The translations under genes and the position numbers were made by a program. From NCBI RefSeq assembly GCF_040273735.1, contig NZ_JBELZM010000014.1, forward strand, positions 1 to 64,000: a DNA stretch of 64,000 nt, written 5' to 3'. Each line of letters opens with the position of its first letter. Position 1 is the stretch's first letter. Origin of the DNA: Solibacillus sp040273735. GTDB taxonomy: Bacteria; Bacillota; Bacilli; Bacillales_A; Planococcaceae. The notes beneath the pieces are model-generated. The model was not told where the DNA came from. It saw nothing but the letters and a program-made list of their open reading frames with translations, and ran no database searches. Below are positions 1 through 8,551 of this stretch, in pieces.

Positions 1-131
1 TCCTGTTTCATTAGTGAGTCCAATGCAACGCTATATATTTCTCCCAAATTTTCCTTTGGCTCTATGCCAGTATTACAAGCAGAAAGTAATCCCACTAGTA
101 AAAAAAGCAAATAGTAATACTTTATCTTCAA
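1..131 (-). CDS. Lipoprotein, 5' part only (cut by window edge)
   Basis: Reading leftward from a TTG at 131, the frame gives a lysine-containing N-terminus, a hydrophobic stretch and a lipobox ending LLSAC at about residue 19, followed by about 24 more residues before the window ends. This is a typical Sec/Lgt lipoprotein signal. A GGGGAT stretch lies just upstream of the TTG, and no ATG is in frame nearby. The mature domain is outside the window, so no function can be given. Confidence 0.55.
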   Translation of the reverse strand, partial: MKIKYYYLLFLLVGLLSACNTGIEPKENLGEIYSVALDSLMKQ

Positions 132-387
132 ATTTATCCATCCCCATTTAAATTCGACATTTTAATTGTTAAAAACAATCGCTAATGTGCTATATTTCGA
201 TAATAGATTATGAATTCCTTTAAATAACTTTTCCAAATCGAAGTTTGGGCACTTTTTAAAATATCCGTTACACTAAAACCCCCGTTATTGGGAACCTTTG
301 TATCTTCAGTTTAAAATGGCTGTTTTTGTTTATTATTATAGAAATACGGAAAAGGATAAGAGATGAAATAAGGGGAGGACTGGTTAG

Positions 388-1128
388 ATGTTAAATTATA
401 CTCGAAATGGTTCAGGAGAAGTTGTTGTATTAATACATGGATTTTTAGGGAGTACAGCAATATTTGAAAAAATTATGGAACCATTAACAAAACAATTTGA
501 CGTAATTGCAATCGATTTGCCCGGCCACGGTAAAAGTGAAATGCCGGAAGGGGAATATACAGTATATCGTTATGCCGAAGATATTATCGATGTATTAGTA
601 ACAGAAAAAGTTGAGAAGGCTTATTGGGTTGGGCATTCGATGGGTGGCTATATTACATTGGCCGCAATCGAGAAACAATATTCTAAGATCGAAAAGGCTG
701 TCTTACTGTATTCCTCCGACTCATCGGACACACCAGAAGCAATCGATAAAAGAACGAAGCAGCAGGTAGAGATTCAGGAACATGGAACAGGTTCCTTTGT
801 TGATGGAATTATTCATAATTTCCTGGCACCTGATGCAAAAACGGAAGATGTACTTTTTGCAAAAGAAGTTGCCTATGAAGCAAAAGAAGAAGGGCTCGTT
901 GCAGCGCTTGGTGCAATGAAGTCACGTCCAAACCAACGTGATCTGGTAGATACGTTACCTTTACCAATCCTTGTAATCGAAGGGGAACAAGACAAAGCGG
1001 TTACACCGATTACTACATCGAATCCGAATGTGGAAAAAGTAAAAACAAATACAGGGCATCTCGGGATGATAGAAGATGCTCAAACCGTAGCAAGAAAAAT
1101 TATTCGTTTCCTGAACAGCGATAACTAA
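388..1128 (+). CDS. Alpha/beta-fold hydrolase (MenH/YtxM-like size)
   Basis: This 246-residue cytoplasmic protein has a complete alpha/beta-hydrolase layout. An HGFLG oxyanion motif lies near residue 17, the nucleophile elbow GHSMGG places Ser84, and the other likely triad members are Asp202 (GEQDK) and His224 (TGHLG). A good AGGGGAGGA ribosome site precedes the ATG. The family covers esterases, MenH-type lyases and lactonases; no menaquinone gene is adjacent, so the substrate stays open. It is monocistronic, ending at a strong terminator shared with the convergent TetR gene. Confidence 0.85.
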   Translation: MLNYTRNGSGEVVVLIHGFLGSTAIFEKIMEPLTKQFDVIAIDLPGHGKSEMPEGEYTVYRYAEDIIDVLVTEKVEKAYWVGHSMGGYITLAAIEKQYSKIEKAVLLYSSDSSDTPEAIDKRTKQQVEIQEHGTGSFVDGIIHNFLAPDAKTEDVLFAKEVAYEAKEEGLVAALGAMKSRPNQRDLVDTLPLPILVIEGEQDKAVTPITTSNPNVEKVKTNTGHLGMIEDAQTVARKIIRFLNSDN

Positions 1129-1133
1129 AAAGA

Positions 1134-1167
1134 GAGGGATCCATATTTATTGGGTCCCTCTTTTTTT
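1134..1167. terminator. Bidirectional intrinsic terminator
   Basis: A 9-bp GAGGGATCC / GGGTCCCTC stem (one G-U pair) is followed by seven T on the + strand, with A-rich sequence on the other side. It serves both the hydrolase and the convergent TetR gene. Confidence 0.8.
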
Positions 1168-1987
1168 AACTGTACTGTTTTTTTAAATATAATGTAATCC
1201 AATTAAAGCATTCGTTTTTCTCTAAATTGGCGACAAGACCAATAATAATCGCATTTCTTGGATTTTCGCTTTTCAGTTCTGCTATTAATAGCTGGATGGA
1301 ATCGATTTCTAAACTGTTTGTAGTCTGTTGTTGAAGAGACAGCAGATCCTCCGTAATATGATCAATTGAATAATTTTCGATCCGTTTGTAAAACTGGGAA
1401 GGATGTTGCAGCAGTGCGATTTTGCTTTTAGTCGCTAATAAAGTCGTCTTTTCAACGAGTGATTCAGCAAATTTCCCCGAATCAAAGGGCTGGCATGAAC
1501 CGAAAATATACTGCATATACGATTGAACCATCCCGTTTATAATAACAACTAAATCATATTGTCTTCCTTCAATTTGGTCGCCAAATACTTCGAATAACAG
1601 CTTCTCCAAATTTTTATTGGATAGCTCTACATAATAATGAATTCTTTCAATTAATGCTTTATTGATTGCAGAAACATTTTCCTTCATCAAAATATCCGCA
1701 AATCCCGCATATTGTGATAATACTTTCATTGTCTGAACAAAGTAGATATGGAGCTTTTCTGAAGGGGTTTGTCCTTCACTGACTGCTTGGTCAACTTCAC
1801 GTATTATATTGTTCATAAAATGTTCAATTATAGAAAAAACGAGCTCATCTTTCGATTTGAACGATAAATAAAATGCACCTTTGGAAATGCCGCAATGGTC
1901 GGTAATTTGCTGTACTGACGTAGCTTCGATCCCTTTTTCAGCAAATAAATGAAGTGCAGAATCAATTATCAATTGTTTTCTTGTCAT
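1166..1987 (-). CDS. TetR-family repressor next to swrC (YerO-like)
   Basis: This 273-residue protein has a TetR N-terminal helix-turn-helix at residues 5-50 (IIDSALHLFAEKG ... TSVQQITDHCGISKGAFYLSF) and a long, variable ligand-binding domain. It is divergent from the RND exporter gene, with 93 bp between the starts; this matches B. subtilis yerO next to yerP/swrC. The intergenic imperfect palindrome inside the exporter promoter is the likely operator, so it probably represses the exporter and perhaps itself. Ligand unknown. Confidence 0.85.
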   Translation of the reverse strand: MTRKQLIIDSALHLFAEKGIEATSVQQITDHCGISKGAFYLSFKSKDELVFSIIEHFMNNIIREVDQAVSEGQTPSEKLHIYFVQTMKVLSQYAGFADILMKENVSAINKALIERIHYYVELSNKNLEKLLFEVFGDQIEGRQYDLVVIINGMVQSYMQYIFGSCQPFDSGKFAESLVEKTTLLATKSKIALLQHPSQFYKRIENYSIDHITEDLLSLQQQTTNSLEIDSIQLLIAELKSENPRNAIIIGLVANLEKNECFNWITLYLKKQYS

Positions 1988-2009
1988 AATAATTTAAAGC
2001 TCCTTTCAA

Positions 2010-2038
2010 TTGACACGTGACCGACTAGTCATTATTAT
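2010..2038 (+). promoter_or_regulatory. swrC promoter with overlapping TetR-type operator
   Basis: A -35 TTGACA (2010-2015), a 17-bp spacer and a -10 TATTAT (2033-2038) form a near-consensus sigma-A promoter. The spacer holds TGACCGACTAGTCA at 2018-2031, an imperfect palindrome with TGAC/GTCA ends of the kind TetR regulators bind. A repressor there would occlude RNA polymerase. Site seen in sequence; regulator assignment inferred from adjacency. Confidence 0.75.
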
Positions 2039-2080
2039 AGAATGGTGGTTACATATAGTCAAGAAAGGTAAGGTGGAACC

Positions 2081-5000
2081 GTGAAAGGCCTAGTTAATTT
2101 CGTATTAAAAAATAAGCTTGCCGTATGGTTACTAACAATCATTATCGTGTTTTCCGGTATTTATTCATCCACACGTATGAAAATGGAATCGATTCCAGAC
2201 ATTTCGATCCCGTTCTTAATCGTTATGGGGGTTTATCCTGGTGCAACACCAGAGCAAGTAATGGATGATCTTTCAATTCCTTATGAAAAGGCAGTTGAAA
2301 GTTTAGAAGATGTAAAGGCTGTATATTCTACATCTTCTTCAAATGTTTCACAAGTTCAAGTGGAATATGAATATGGCGTGGATATGGATGAAAAGAAACG
2401 TCAATTAGAAGCTGCTTTAGATAATATTGAGCTTCCAGAAGGTGCACAAGAGCCTTCAATTATGGCGATCAGCATGAACATGATGCCTGTCATTGCATTA
2501 TCAGTAAGTAGTTCGGAAGAAGATATTGTTGAACTGACGTCAACAGTAGAGAAAACAATTCTGCCGAAACTAAACAAAATTGACGGTGTTGCATCTGCGA
2601 CAGTTACAGGTCAACATCTTGAAGAAGTAGCCTTTACTTATGATGAAGAAAAAATGGCACAACTAGGTTTAACGGAAGACTCTGTTAAGCAAATGATTCA
2701 GGCTAGCGACCTTGCAGTCTCGTTAGGATTATACGAGTTTGAAGATGGCGAACAAGCTGTTGCAATTGACGGCAAGTTTAAAACAGAAGAACAGTTAAAA
2801 GAAATGCTGATTCCTGTTACACCTTCTGAAACAAACCCGGTTCCTTTCGTGAAACTGGGGGATATTGCTGAAATCGAAAAAGTAGGTAAAGTGCAATCCG
2901 TATCTCGAACTAATGGTAAAGATGCGATTGCCATTCAAATCGTAAAAGGTCAGGATGCGAATACGGTTACTGTTGCCAATGCAGTAAAAGATTTAATCGA
3001 AGAAGAGCAGAAAGCAATTTCAGGTCTTAAAATCGATATTTCTTTAGACCAAGGGAAACCAATTGAAGATTCTGTCTTTACTATGGTTGAAAAAGCGGTC
3101 TTTGGTGGTTTAATCGCAGTATTAATTATCCTATTATTCCTGCGAGACTTTAAATCAACAATCATTTCGATCATTTCAATTCCGGTGTCAGTATTCATGG
3201 CATTAATGGCATTGCACTGGTTGGATATCACGCTGAATATCATGACGCTTGGAGCGATTACAGTTGCAATCGGACGGGTAATTGACGACTCGATCGTAGT
3301 AGTAGAAAATATTTATCGTCGTATGCACTTGAGAGAAGAGAAATTACAAGGCCGTGCGTTAATTCGTGAAGCAACAATTGAAATGTTCAAGCCGATCATG
3401 TCTTCAACATTAGTAACAATTGCGGTGTTCGCACCACTTGTATTTGTAGGCGGTATGGTTGGGGAATTATTCGTACCATTCGCATTAACAATGTCATTTG
3501 CATTAATCGCATCATTAATCGTAGCGATTACAATTGTACCAGCACTTTCACACACATTATTCCGTAAGAAAATTTACGGTGAAAAGTCTGAAAGTCAGCA
3601 TAAAGAAGTAGGTAAGCTTGCAGTAGCATACCGTAATTTCTTGGAGAAAACATTAAACCATAAATGGATTTCATCGATTATTGCGGTTGTTCTATTAGTC
3701 GGTTCACTAGCGTTAACACCATTAATCGGCTTTAGTTTCATGGGCTCTCAAGAAGAGAAAGTGATGTATTTAACATACACACCAGGTACTGGCGAATTGA
3801 TGGATGAAACACTGGAAAACATTGAAGAAGTAGAGAAAGAATTAATGAAGCGTAAAGACATCGATATTTTACAATTATCGGTGAACACTGAACCTTCTAC
3901 TGATGCTGCTGCAATGATGACTGGCGGCGGTGCAGGCGGTGGTTTAATCTATGCGATTTTCGATCCGGATATGGAAGATTTCCCGAAAGCTAAAAAAGAA
4001 GTAGAAGACTATATCTTTAACATTGGTCAATCAGGCGAGTGGAAAACTCAGAACTTCGCGATGGGTATGTCTTCAAATGAAGTGAGCTACACACTTTACA
4101 GTGAAGATTTAGATAAGCTAAACGAAGCTGTTGCTCAAGTAGAAGACGTTCTAGTTGATGTTAAAGGACTTGATGAAATTGAGTCTAATGCTTCTGCTCC
4201 ATATGTAGAAAATGTAATCAAAGTAGATCAGGAAAATGTATTACAATACGGTCTGACTACTGCTCAAATTTTAATGGCTTTACAAACAAATTCAGCTAAA
4301 GAAGTGCTGACAACTGTCGAGAGTGACGGCGCTGATATTAATGTAGTTGTTCAGCGTGAAGCAAAATCTGCGGCAGCGGATATTGATGAATTATTGGAAA
4401 CACCGATTCAAACGGCAACAGGTCAGACAATGACAATTGGTGACATTGTAGAGCTTGAAGAAGGTACGACTTTAAATTCACTATCTCGTCAAAAAGGCGA
4501 ATACTTTGCGACAGTATCTGCAACGATTACGGATAAGGATATTTCAAAAGCAACATCTGCAGCAGATGAAAAAATTGCTGATTTAGACTTACCTAAAGGC
4601 GTTACAACTGGTGTAGGTGGTGTTGCGGCAGATATGGCTGAAACATTTACTCAACTAGGTGTTGCGATGATTGCAGCAATTGCAATTGTTTACTTTATCC
4701 TAGTAGTAACATTCGGTGAAGGTTTAGCTCCATTTGCGATTTTATTCTCATTACCATTTACTGTAATCGGTTCATGGATTGGATTATTCGCAACAGGTCT
4801 TACAATTTCGGTTTCAGTTATGATGGGATTACTGATGTTAATCGGTATCGTAGTCACAAACGCAATCGTACTTGTTGACCGTATTATCCGTATGGAACAT
4901 GAGGGTATGAACATGCGTGAAGCAATACTGGAAGCCGGAGCAACTCGTTTACGTCCGATCTTAATGACGGCGATCGCAACAATTGGTGCAATGTTACCAA

Positions 5001-5167
5001 TGGCATTCGGTGGAGCTGGCGGCGGTCTGATTTCTCAAGACCTGGCAGTAACAGTAATTGGTGGTTTATTATCATCAACATTATTAACATTAATCATCGT
5101 ACCGATTGTTTATGAAGTATTATCAAAAATGCTGAAGAAAAATCGTAAGGATGTAAAAGACAATTAA
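2081..5167 (+). CDS. swrC: SwrC-like RND multidrug/surfactant exporter
   Basis: This 1028-residue HAE1-type RND pump has the expected layout: TM1 near residues 10-30, two large extracytoplasmic porter loops (about 35-330 and 555-850), and two TM bundles. The TM4 motif GRVIDDSIVVVEN carries the paired aspartates used in proton relay. It starts with GTG preceded by AAGGTGG. In Bacillus SwrC exports surfactin and other amphiphiles; with no outer membrane, no porin partner is expected. Transcribed alone from the adjacent sigma-A promoter and controlled by the divergent TetR protein. A Gly-rich patch (TGGGAGGG) lies in the second loop. Confidence 0.9.
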   Translation: MKGLVNFVLKNKLAVWLLTIIIVFSGIYSSTRMKMESIPDISIPFLIVMGVYPGATPEQVMDDLSIPYEKAVESLEDVKAVYSTSSSNVSQVQVEYEYGVDMDEKKRQLEAALDNIELPEGAQEPSIMAISMNMMPVIALSVSSSEEDIVELTSTVEKTILPKLNKIDGVASATVTGQHLEEVAFTYDEEKMAQLGLTEDSVKQMIQASDLAVSLGLYEFEDGEQAVAIDGKFKTEEQLKEMLIPVTPSETNPVPFVKLGDIAEIEKVGKVQSVSRTNGKDAIAIQIVKGQDANTVTVANAVKDLIEEEQKAISGLKIDISLDQGKPIEDSVFTMVEKAVFGGLIAVLIILLFLRDFKSTIISIISIPVSVFMALMALHWLDITLNIMTLGAITVAIGRVIDDSIVVVENIYRRMHLREEKLQGRALIREATIEMFKPIMSSTLVTIAVFAPLVFVGGMVGELFVPFALTMSFALIASLIVAITIVPALSHTLFRKKIYGEKSESQHKEVGKLAVAYRNFLEKTLNHKWISSIIAVVLLVGSLALTPLIGFSFMGSQEEKVMYLTYTPGTGELMDETLENIEEVEKELMKRKDIDILQLSVNTEPSTDAAAMMTGGGAGGGLIYAIFDPDMEDFPKAKKEVEDYIFNIGQSGEWKTQNFAMGMSSNEVSYTLYSEDLDKLNEAVAQVEDVLVDVKGLDEIESNASAPYVENVIKVDQENVLQYGLTTAQILMALQTNSAKEVLTTVESDGADINVVVQREAKSAAADIDELLETPIQTATGQTMTIGDIVELEEGTTLNSLSRQKGEYFATVSATITDKDISKATSAADEKIADLDLPKGVTTGVGGVAADMAETFTQLGVAMIAAIAIVYFILVVTFGEGLAPFAILFSLPFTVIGSWIGLFATGLTISVSVMMGLLMLIGIVVTNAIVLVDRIIRMEHEGMNMREAILEAGATRLRPILMTAIATIGAMLPMAFGGAGGGLISQDLAVTVIGGLLSSTLLTLIIVPIVYEVLSKMLKKNRKDVKDN

Positions 5168-5173
5168 TACGAG

Positions 5174-5210
5174 CAGCCTGTAAGAAGTCATTTCTTGCAG
5201 GCTGTTTTTT
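5174..5210 (+). terminator. Intrinsic terminator after swrC
   Basis: CAGCCTG-TAAGAA pairs with TTCTTGCAGGCTG, followed by six T. Confidence 0.85.
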
Positions 5211-5267
5211 AATGTAAAGTGATGGGTATAGAAGATAAGTTTTGATATACATAAAAGGAGGCATGAG

Positions 5268-6446
5268 ATGAAGAAATTATTGTTGTTAAGTCTGATAGTT
5301 GCAGCGATTTTCAGTATCAATGCGAATTCTGCCGAAGCGGCTTCAGATACGATCGAACTTGGCAAATACCCTGTGCAAGTAGTTGCGAAGAAAAATACGG
5401 AACTGAAAGATGAACAGGGCATGGTCATAAAAACTGTAGTAAAAGGAGACAAGCTATTACTGCGGGCGATAAAAGGAAAGTCGGGTATTATCAAATATTC
5501 TTCCCAATCCGCTTTTATCCCTTTAACTGATGTTCATTATATCCAGCTGGTCGATGGTGCAAAAACAATCACATATGACGAAGTGGCAGCAAAGCTAAAG
5601 CTTGTTTCAGCAATGTATCCGTCACTGGCGAAATTGCAGGAAATCGGAAAATCGGTTGAGGGACGACCTTTATTTTCCTTAAAAGTTGGAACCGGGCAAA
5701 AAGAAATATTAATGGATGCGTCTTTTCACGGACGTGAACATATGACGACAAATGTTTTGGTGGAAATGATTGATACGTATGTTAAGGCTTATGTAAACGG
5801 AACGAAAATCGAAAAATACGATGTAAAGAAAATATTAAGTGAAGTGAGCATCATATTTGTGCCAATAGTGAATCCGGATGGGGTAACACTTGCACAAGGT
5901 GGCAAAGTAAAAACATCGATGACAAAACTGAAAGCGATGAACAATAACAGTACTAATTTCAATCGTTGGAAAGCAAACATGAACGGTGTCGATCTGAATC
6001 GTCAATTTAATGTGAATTGGCATTTAATTAAAATGACAAAGCCTTCATTCAAAGAATATAAAGGGAAAGCGCCAAATACAGAACCGGAAGCGCTCGCAAT
6101 CAAACGACTGATCGATCGCGGAAATCATTTAGCGTATGTCTCTTATCATTCTTCCGGTCAGATTATTTATTGGAGCCAAACGAAAACAAAATTCAGCCGA
6201 ACAAAAAAGTTTGTTAAAGGGATATCAAACATTACCGGTTATAAGTTGATGCCTGTAACCCCAAAAAATGAACCGATTGCAGCTTCTGAAGATTACTTTA
6301 TAAAAGTAAAAGACCGCCCTGCAATGACGGTCGAAATCGCACCATTTGCAGGTGAAGCATCAGTTCCTTTAAAACGTTGGAATAATGTTTGGAAGCAAAA
6401 TAAAACAGTCGGACTGTATGTAGCCAATGAAGCGCGAAATTGGTGA
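5268..6446 (+). CDS. Secreted M14-family zinc carboxypeptidase
   Basis: This 392-residue protein has a Sec signal peptide (about residues 1-25, ending SAEAAS). An approximately 65-residue beta-rich N-terminal segment precedes the M14 domain. Zinc ligands fit His154 and Glu157 (FHGREH) and His294 (SYHSSG). Arg245 in VDLNRQF is the substrate-carboxylate site and Glu356 (TVEIAPF) the general base. It should cleave C-terminal residues or cell-wall gamma-D-Glu-type peptides outside the cell; sequence alone does not decide which. AAGGAGG precedes the ATG. Confidence 0.88.
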   Translation: MKKLLLLSLIVAAIFSINANSAEAASDTIELGKYPVQVVAKKNTELKDEQGMVIKTVVKGDKLLLRAIKGKSGIIKYSSQSAFIPLTDVHYIQLVDGAKTITYDEVAAKLKLVSAMYPSLAKLQEIGKSVEGRPLFSLKVGTGQKEILMDASFHGREHMTTNVLVEMIDTYVKAYVNGTKIEKYDVKKILSEVSIIFVPIVNPDGVTLAQGGKVKTSMTKLKAMNNNSTNFNRWKANMNGVDLNRQFNVNWHLIKMTKPSFKEYKGKAPNTEPEALAIKRLIDRGNHLAYVSYHSSGQIIYWSQTKTKFSRTKKFVKGISNITGYKLMPVTPKNEPIAASEDYFIKVKDRPAMTVEIAPFAGEASVPLKRWNNVWKQNKTVGLYVANEARNW

Positions 6447-6713
6447 GAAAAATGGTGAACCGCAATTGCGGATTCCCAGTTTTAGTTTTCTTATTGAGTC
6501 GGTGCTTTTCATAACAGTGGAAGTGCTATAGGAAGTATTGTTCTATAGCCACAATGTCAAAAACAGTTATAGCATCGAACTATTTGGTTTTTAGCCATCG
6601 TCTTCTTTTTAGTTTGGGTACGATATCTGACTGAGAAAACGGAAATAGCTGAAAAAATTGAAGTCCAATAATTCATTCGATAAGTGTTCAGGGCGAAAGC
6701 TGAACACTTTTTT
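6447..6713 (+). pseudogene. Possible remnant of a small membrane-protein gene, with terminator
   Basis: There is no intact gene here. An ATG near 6554 opens 26 codons and stops; in another frame, codons to about 6672 encode a hydrophobic helix then a charged tail ending EKTEIAEKIEVQ. Joining them by one frameshift gives a plausible one-helix protein. It is followed by a strong terminator (AAGTGTTCAG / CTGAACACTT with T-run, 6682-6713). Also seen are the palindrome CCGCAATTGCGG and a CTATAG inverted pair near 6522-6551. Low certainty. Confidence 0.25.
6682..6713 (+). terminator. Intrinsic terminator upstream of the zinc-efflux operon
   Basis: A 10-bp perfect stem with a GGCGAAAG-type loop and a run of T. 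It isolates the czcD-like promoter from upstream transcription. Confidence 0.8.
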
Positions 6714-6755
6714 CTAATAATAAGAATCGTAGCTGTTATAAGCGGGCGTATGTAA

Positions 6756-6808
6756 TTGACAATTTTCTGAAATCATAATATATTATTATATGAGTATGTG
6801 TTCATATA
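6756..6808 (+). promoter_or_regulatory. Promoter and ArsR/CzrA-type metal operator
   Basis: TTGACA at 6756-6761 and TATATT at 6779-6784 are 17 bp apart. At 6787-6808, TATATGAG-6 bp-TTCATATA forms the near-palindrome typical of ArsR/SmtB zinc sensors (TGAA...TTCA core, one mismatch). It sits on the transcription start, so apo-repressor binding would block initiation and zinc would release it. Confidence 0.75.
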
Positions 6809-6834
6809 TAAAAAGAAAAATGGGGGCGTTATAA

Positions 6835-7788
6835 TTGGGAGAGCACCATCATCACCATCATTCACATAGTACGAACAAGAAAGTTCTTTTTATATCCTTT
6901 TTAATGATTACCGGTTTTATGGTTGTAGAAGCGATAGGCGGAGTGCTGACGAACAGTCTTGCGCTGCTGTCTGACGCAGGACATATGTTAAGCGACGCGG
7001 TTTCACTTGGAATTGCATTAATGGCCATTATTTTTGCGCAAAAAGTAGCCAATGCCAGTAAAACATTTGGCTACAAACGTATTGAAATATTAGCAGCCAC
7101 ACTGAATGGCCTGACATTAATCATCATCGCGCTGTTTATTTTTTACGAAGCAATTGGACGTTTTATGGATCCACCTGAAGTTGCTTCAACCGGAATGCTC
7201 ATCATCAGCAGTATCGGATTGGCGGTAAATATTTTAGTGGCTTGGATTATGATGCGCGGTGCCGATACGAAGGATAATTTAAATATGAGAGGCGCGTATC
7301 TGCACGTGATCAGTGATATGATCGGTTCAATCGGTGCCATTGTTGCCGCTTTACTTATCCTGTTCTTTGAATGGGGATGGGCAGATCCATTGGCCAGTGT
7401 TTTTGTAGCTGCACTAGTGCTTCGAAGCGGATATCATTTAACGAAAGCTTCATTGCATATCTTAATGGAAGGCACACCACAGGATGTAACTGTCGATCAA
7501 ATCATTCAGACGATTGAAAAATATGATGAAATAAAAGCGCTTCATGATCTGCACATCTGGACTATTACGAGCGGGTTAAATGCCTTGTCTTGCCACGTTG
7601 TTGTAAATGACGACTTAACGATAAAGGAAAGCGAGCAACTGTTAGATAAAGTCGAACATGACTTGCTTCATCAAAATATTCATCATGTAACGATTCAAGT
7701 AGAGACAAATACGCATCAGCATGATCATTCGGTTTATTGTACAGCAAAGCAAGATGTAAGCCATCAGCATCACCACCACCATCATTAA
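6835..7788 (+). CDS. czcD: CDF-family zinc/divalent cation efflux protein (CzcD-like)
   Basis: This 317-residue protein has six predicted membrane helices and a C-terminal cytoplasmic domain. The metal site appears as two HxxxD pairs: AGHMLSDA in TM2 and LHVISDM in TM5. Both ends are strikingly His-rich (MGEHHHHHHSHS and a tail of six His), likely loading sites for zinc; this is natural sequence, not a tag. TTG start behind GGGGGCG. It lies 30 bp upstream of an ArsR zinc sensor in the same operon, so it should export Zn(II), possibly Cd or Co, under zinc control. Confidence 0.92.
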   Translation: MGEHHHHHHSHSTNKKVLFISFLMITGFMVVEAIGGVLTNSLALLSDAGHMLSDAVSLGIALMAIIFAQKVANASKTFGYKRIEILAATLNGLTLIIIALFIFYEAIGRFMDPPEVASTGMLIISSIGLAVNILVAWIMMRGADTKDNLNMRGAYLHVISDMIGSIGAIVAALLILFFEWGWADPLASVFVAALVLRSGYHLTKASLHILMEGTPQDVTVDQIIQTIEKYDEIKALHDLHIWTITSGLNALSCHVVVNDDLTIKESEQLLDKVEHDLLHQNIHHVTIQVETNTHQHDHSVYCTAKQDVSHQHHHHHH

Positions 7789-7818
7789 TCAATTACGCCT
7801 AGCGTATAGGAGAAAAGA

Positions 7819-8142
7819 GTGTTTAATCGTATGACAATGGAAAAAAGAACCCAACATGAATTGGATGAAGAAACATTGTTTGTCGTTTCGCAAACGTTCA
7901 AGGCGTTAAGCGATCCAACACGAATCCGTATTTTAAACATGTTATGCTGTGAAGAACATTCGGTAAATGACATTGCGGAAAAGCTCGATTTAAATCAGTC
8001 GGCAGTTTCCCATCAATTACGTTTTTTGAAGAACTTGCGTTTAGTAAAGTTTAGGCGTGAAGGGACGACATTGTACTATACAAGCGCAGATGACCATGTT
8101 ATCAACTTGCTGCATCAGGCAATTGATCATGCCCATCATTAA
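7819..8142 (+). CDS. czrA: ArsR/SmtB-family zinc-sensing repressor (CzrA-like)
   Basis: This 107-residue winged-helix protein has its recognition helix around residues 59-72 (LNQSAVSHQLRFLK). The alpha5 ligand pattern of CzrA is intact: Asp91-x-His93, then His104 and His107, with the family spacing D-x-H-x10-H-x2-H. This predicts zinc/cobalt sensing at the dimer interface. The GTG start is supported by AGGAG six bases upstream. Co-transcribed with the CDF exporter, it likely represses the operon via the operator at 6787-6808. Confidence 0.92.
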   Translation: MFNRMTMEKRTQHELDEETLFVVSQTFKALSDPTRIRILNMLCCEEHSVNDIAEKLDLNQSAVSHQLRFLKNLRLVKFRREGTTLYYTSADDHVINLLHQAIDHAHH

Positions 8143-8160
8143 GTAAATAAAGTAACCAAC

Positions 8161-8201
8161 AACACGTAAAAGTCTTATTTAAAGAACTTTTGCGTGTTTT
8201 T
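8161..8201 (+). terminator. Terminator of the czcD-czrA operon
   Basis: ACACGTAAAAGT pairs with AACTTTTGCGTGT and is followed by five T. Confidence 0.8.
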
Positions 8202-8551
8202 CATTGGATTACATATTTCAACTGGTAATGAAATATTACCGCGAGAATGGGAACTTCGAGCGTAATACAAAGTGTAAAAGGTGCAGAATCATTGTTTTGT
8301 CAATAGATTAATGTTGCGGAAAATTAGGTTTTTAAGTGAAAGATACCTCCCTAAATCTGTTTTTTTATTTACTATAGTTTTTTTCTATTAAAATTATAGG
8401 AAGTATCTAATGGACGAAAGACGAATCTCTCATTACAATGTAGATAAGGCGATTAAAAAATAAAGTGTAACGGATTTTTTAATTGGCTATATGGATTTAC
8501 AGAAATTCATCGTAACATCGAACTAAAAATACTATTTTGGGGTGATTGTTA
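8202..8551. other. Gene-free stretch upstream of the CoA-transferase gene
   Basis: About 350 bp of AT-rich sequence without a supportable small gene. It presumably carries the promoter of the following gene, but I see no clear TTGACA/TATAAT pair and no obvious catabolite-response element. Confidence 0.5.

Noticed and set aside
6838..6870. His run at the start of the CDF exporter resembling a cloning tag
   Set aside because: The run is followed directly by native sequence, is mirrored at the C-terminus and sits in normal operon context; natural His-rich termini are common in this family.
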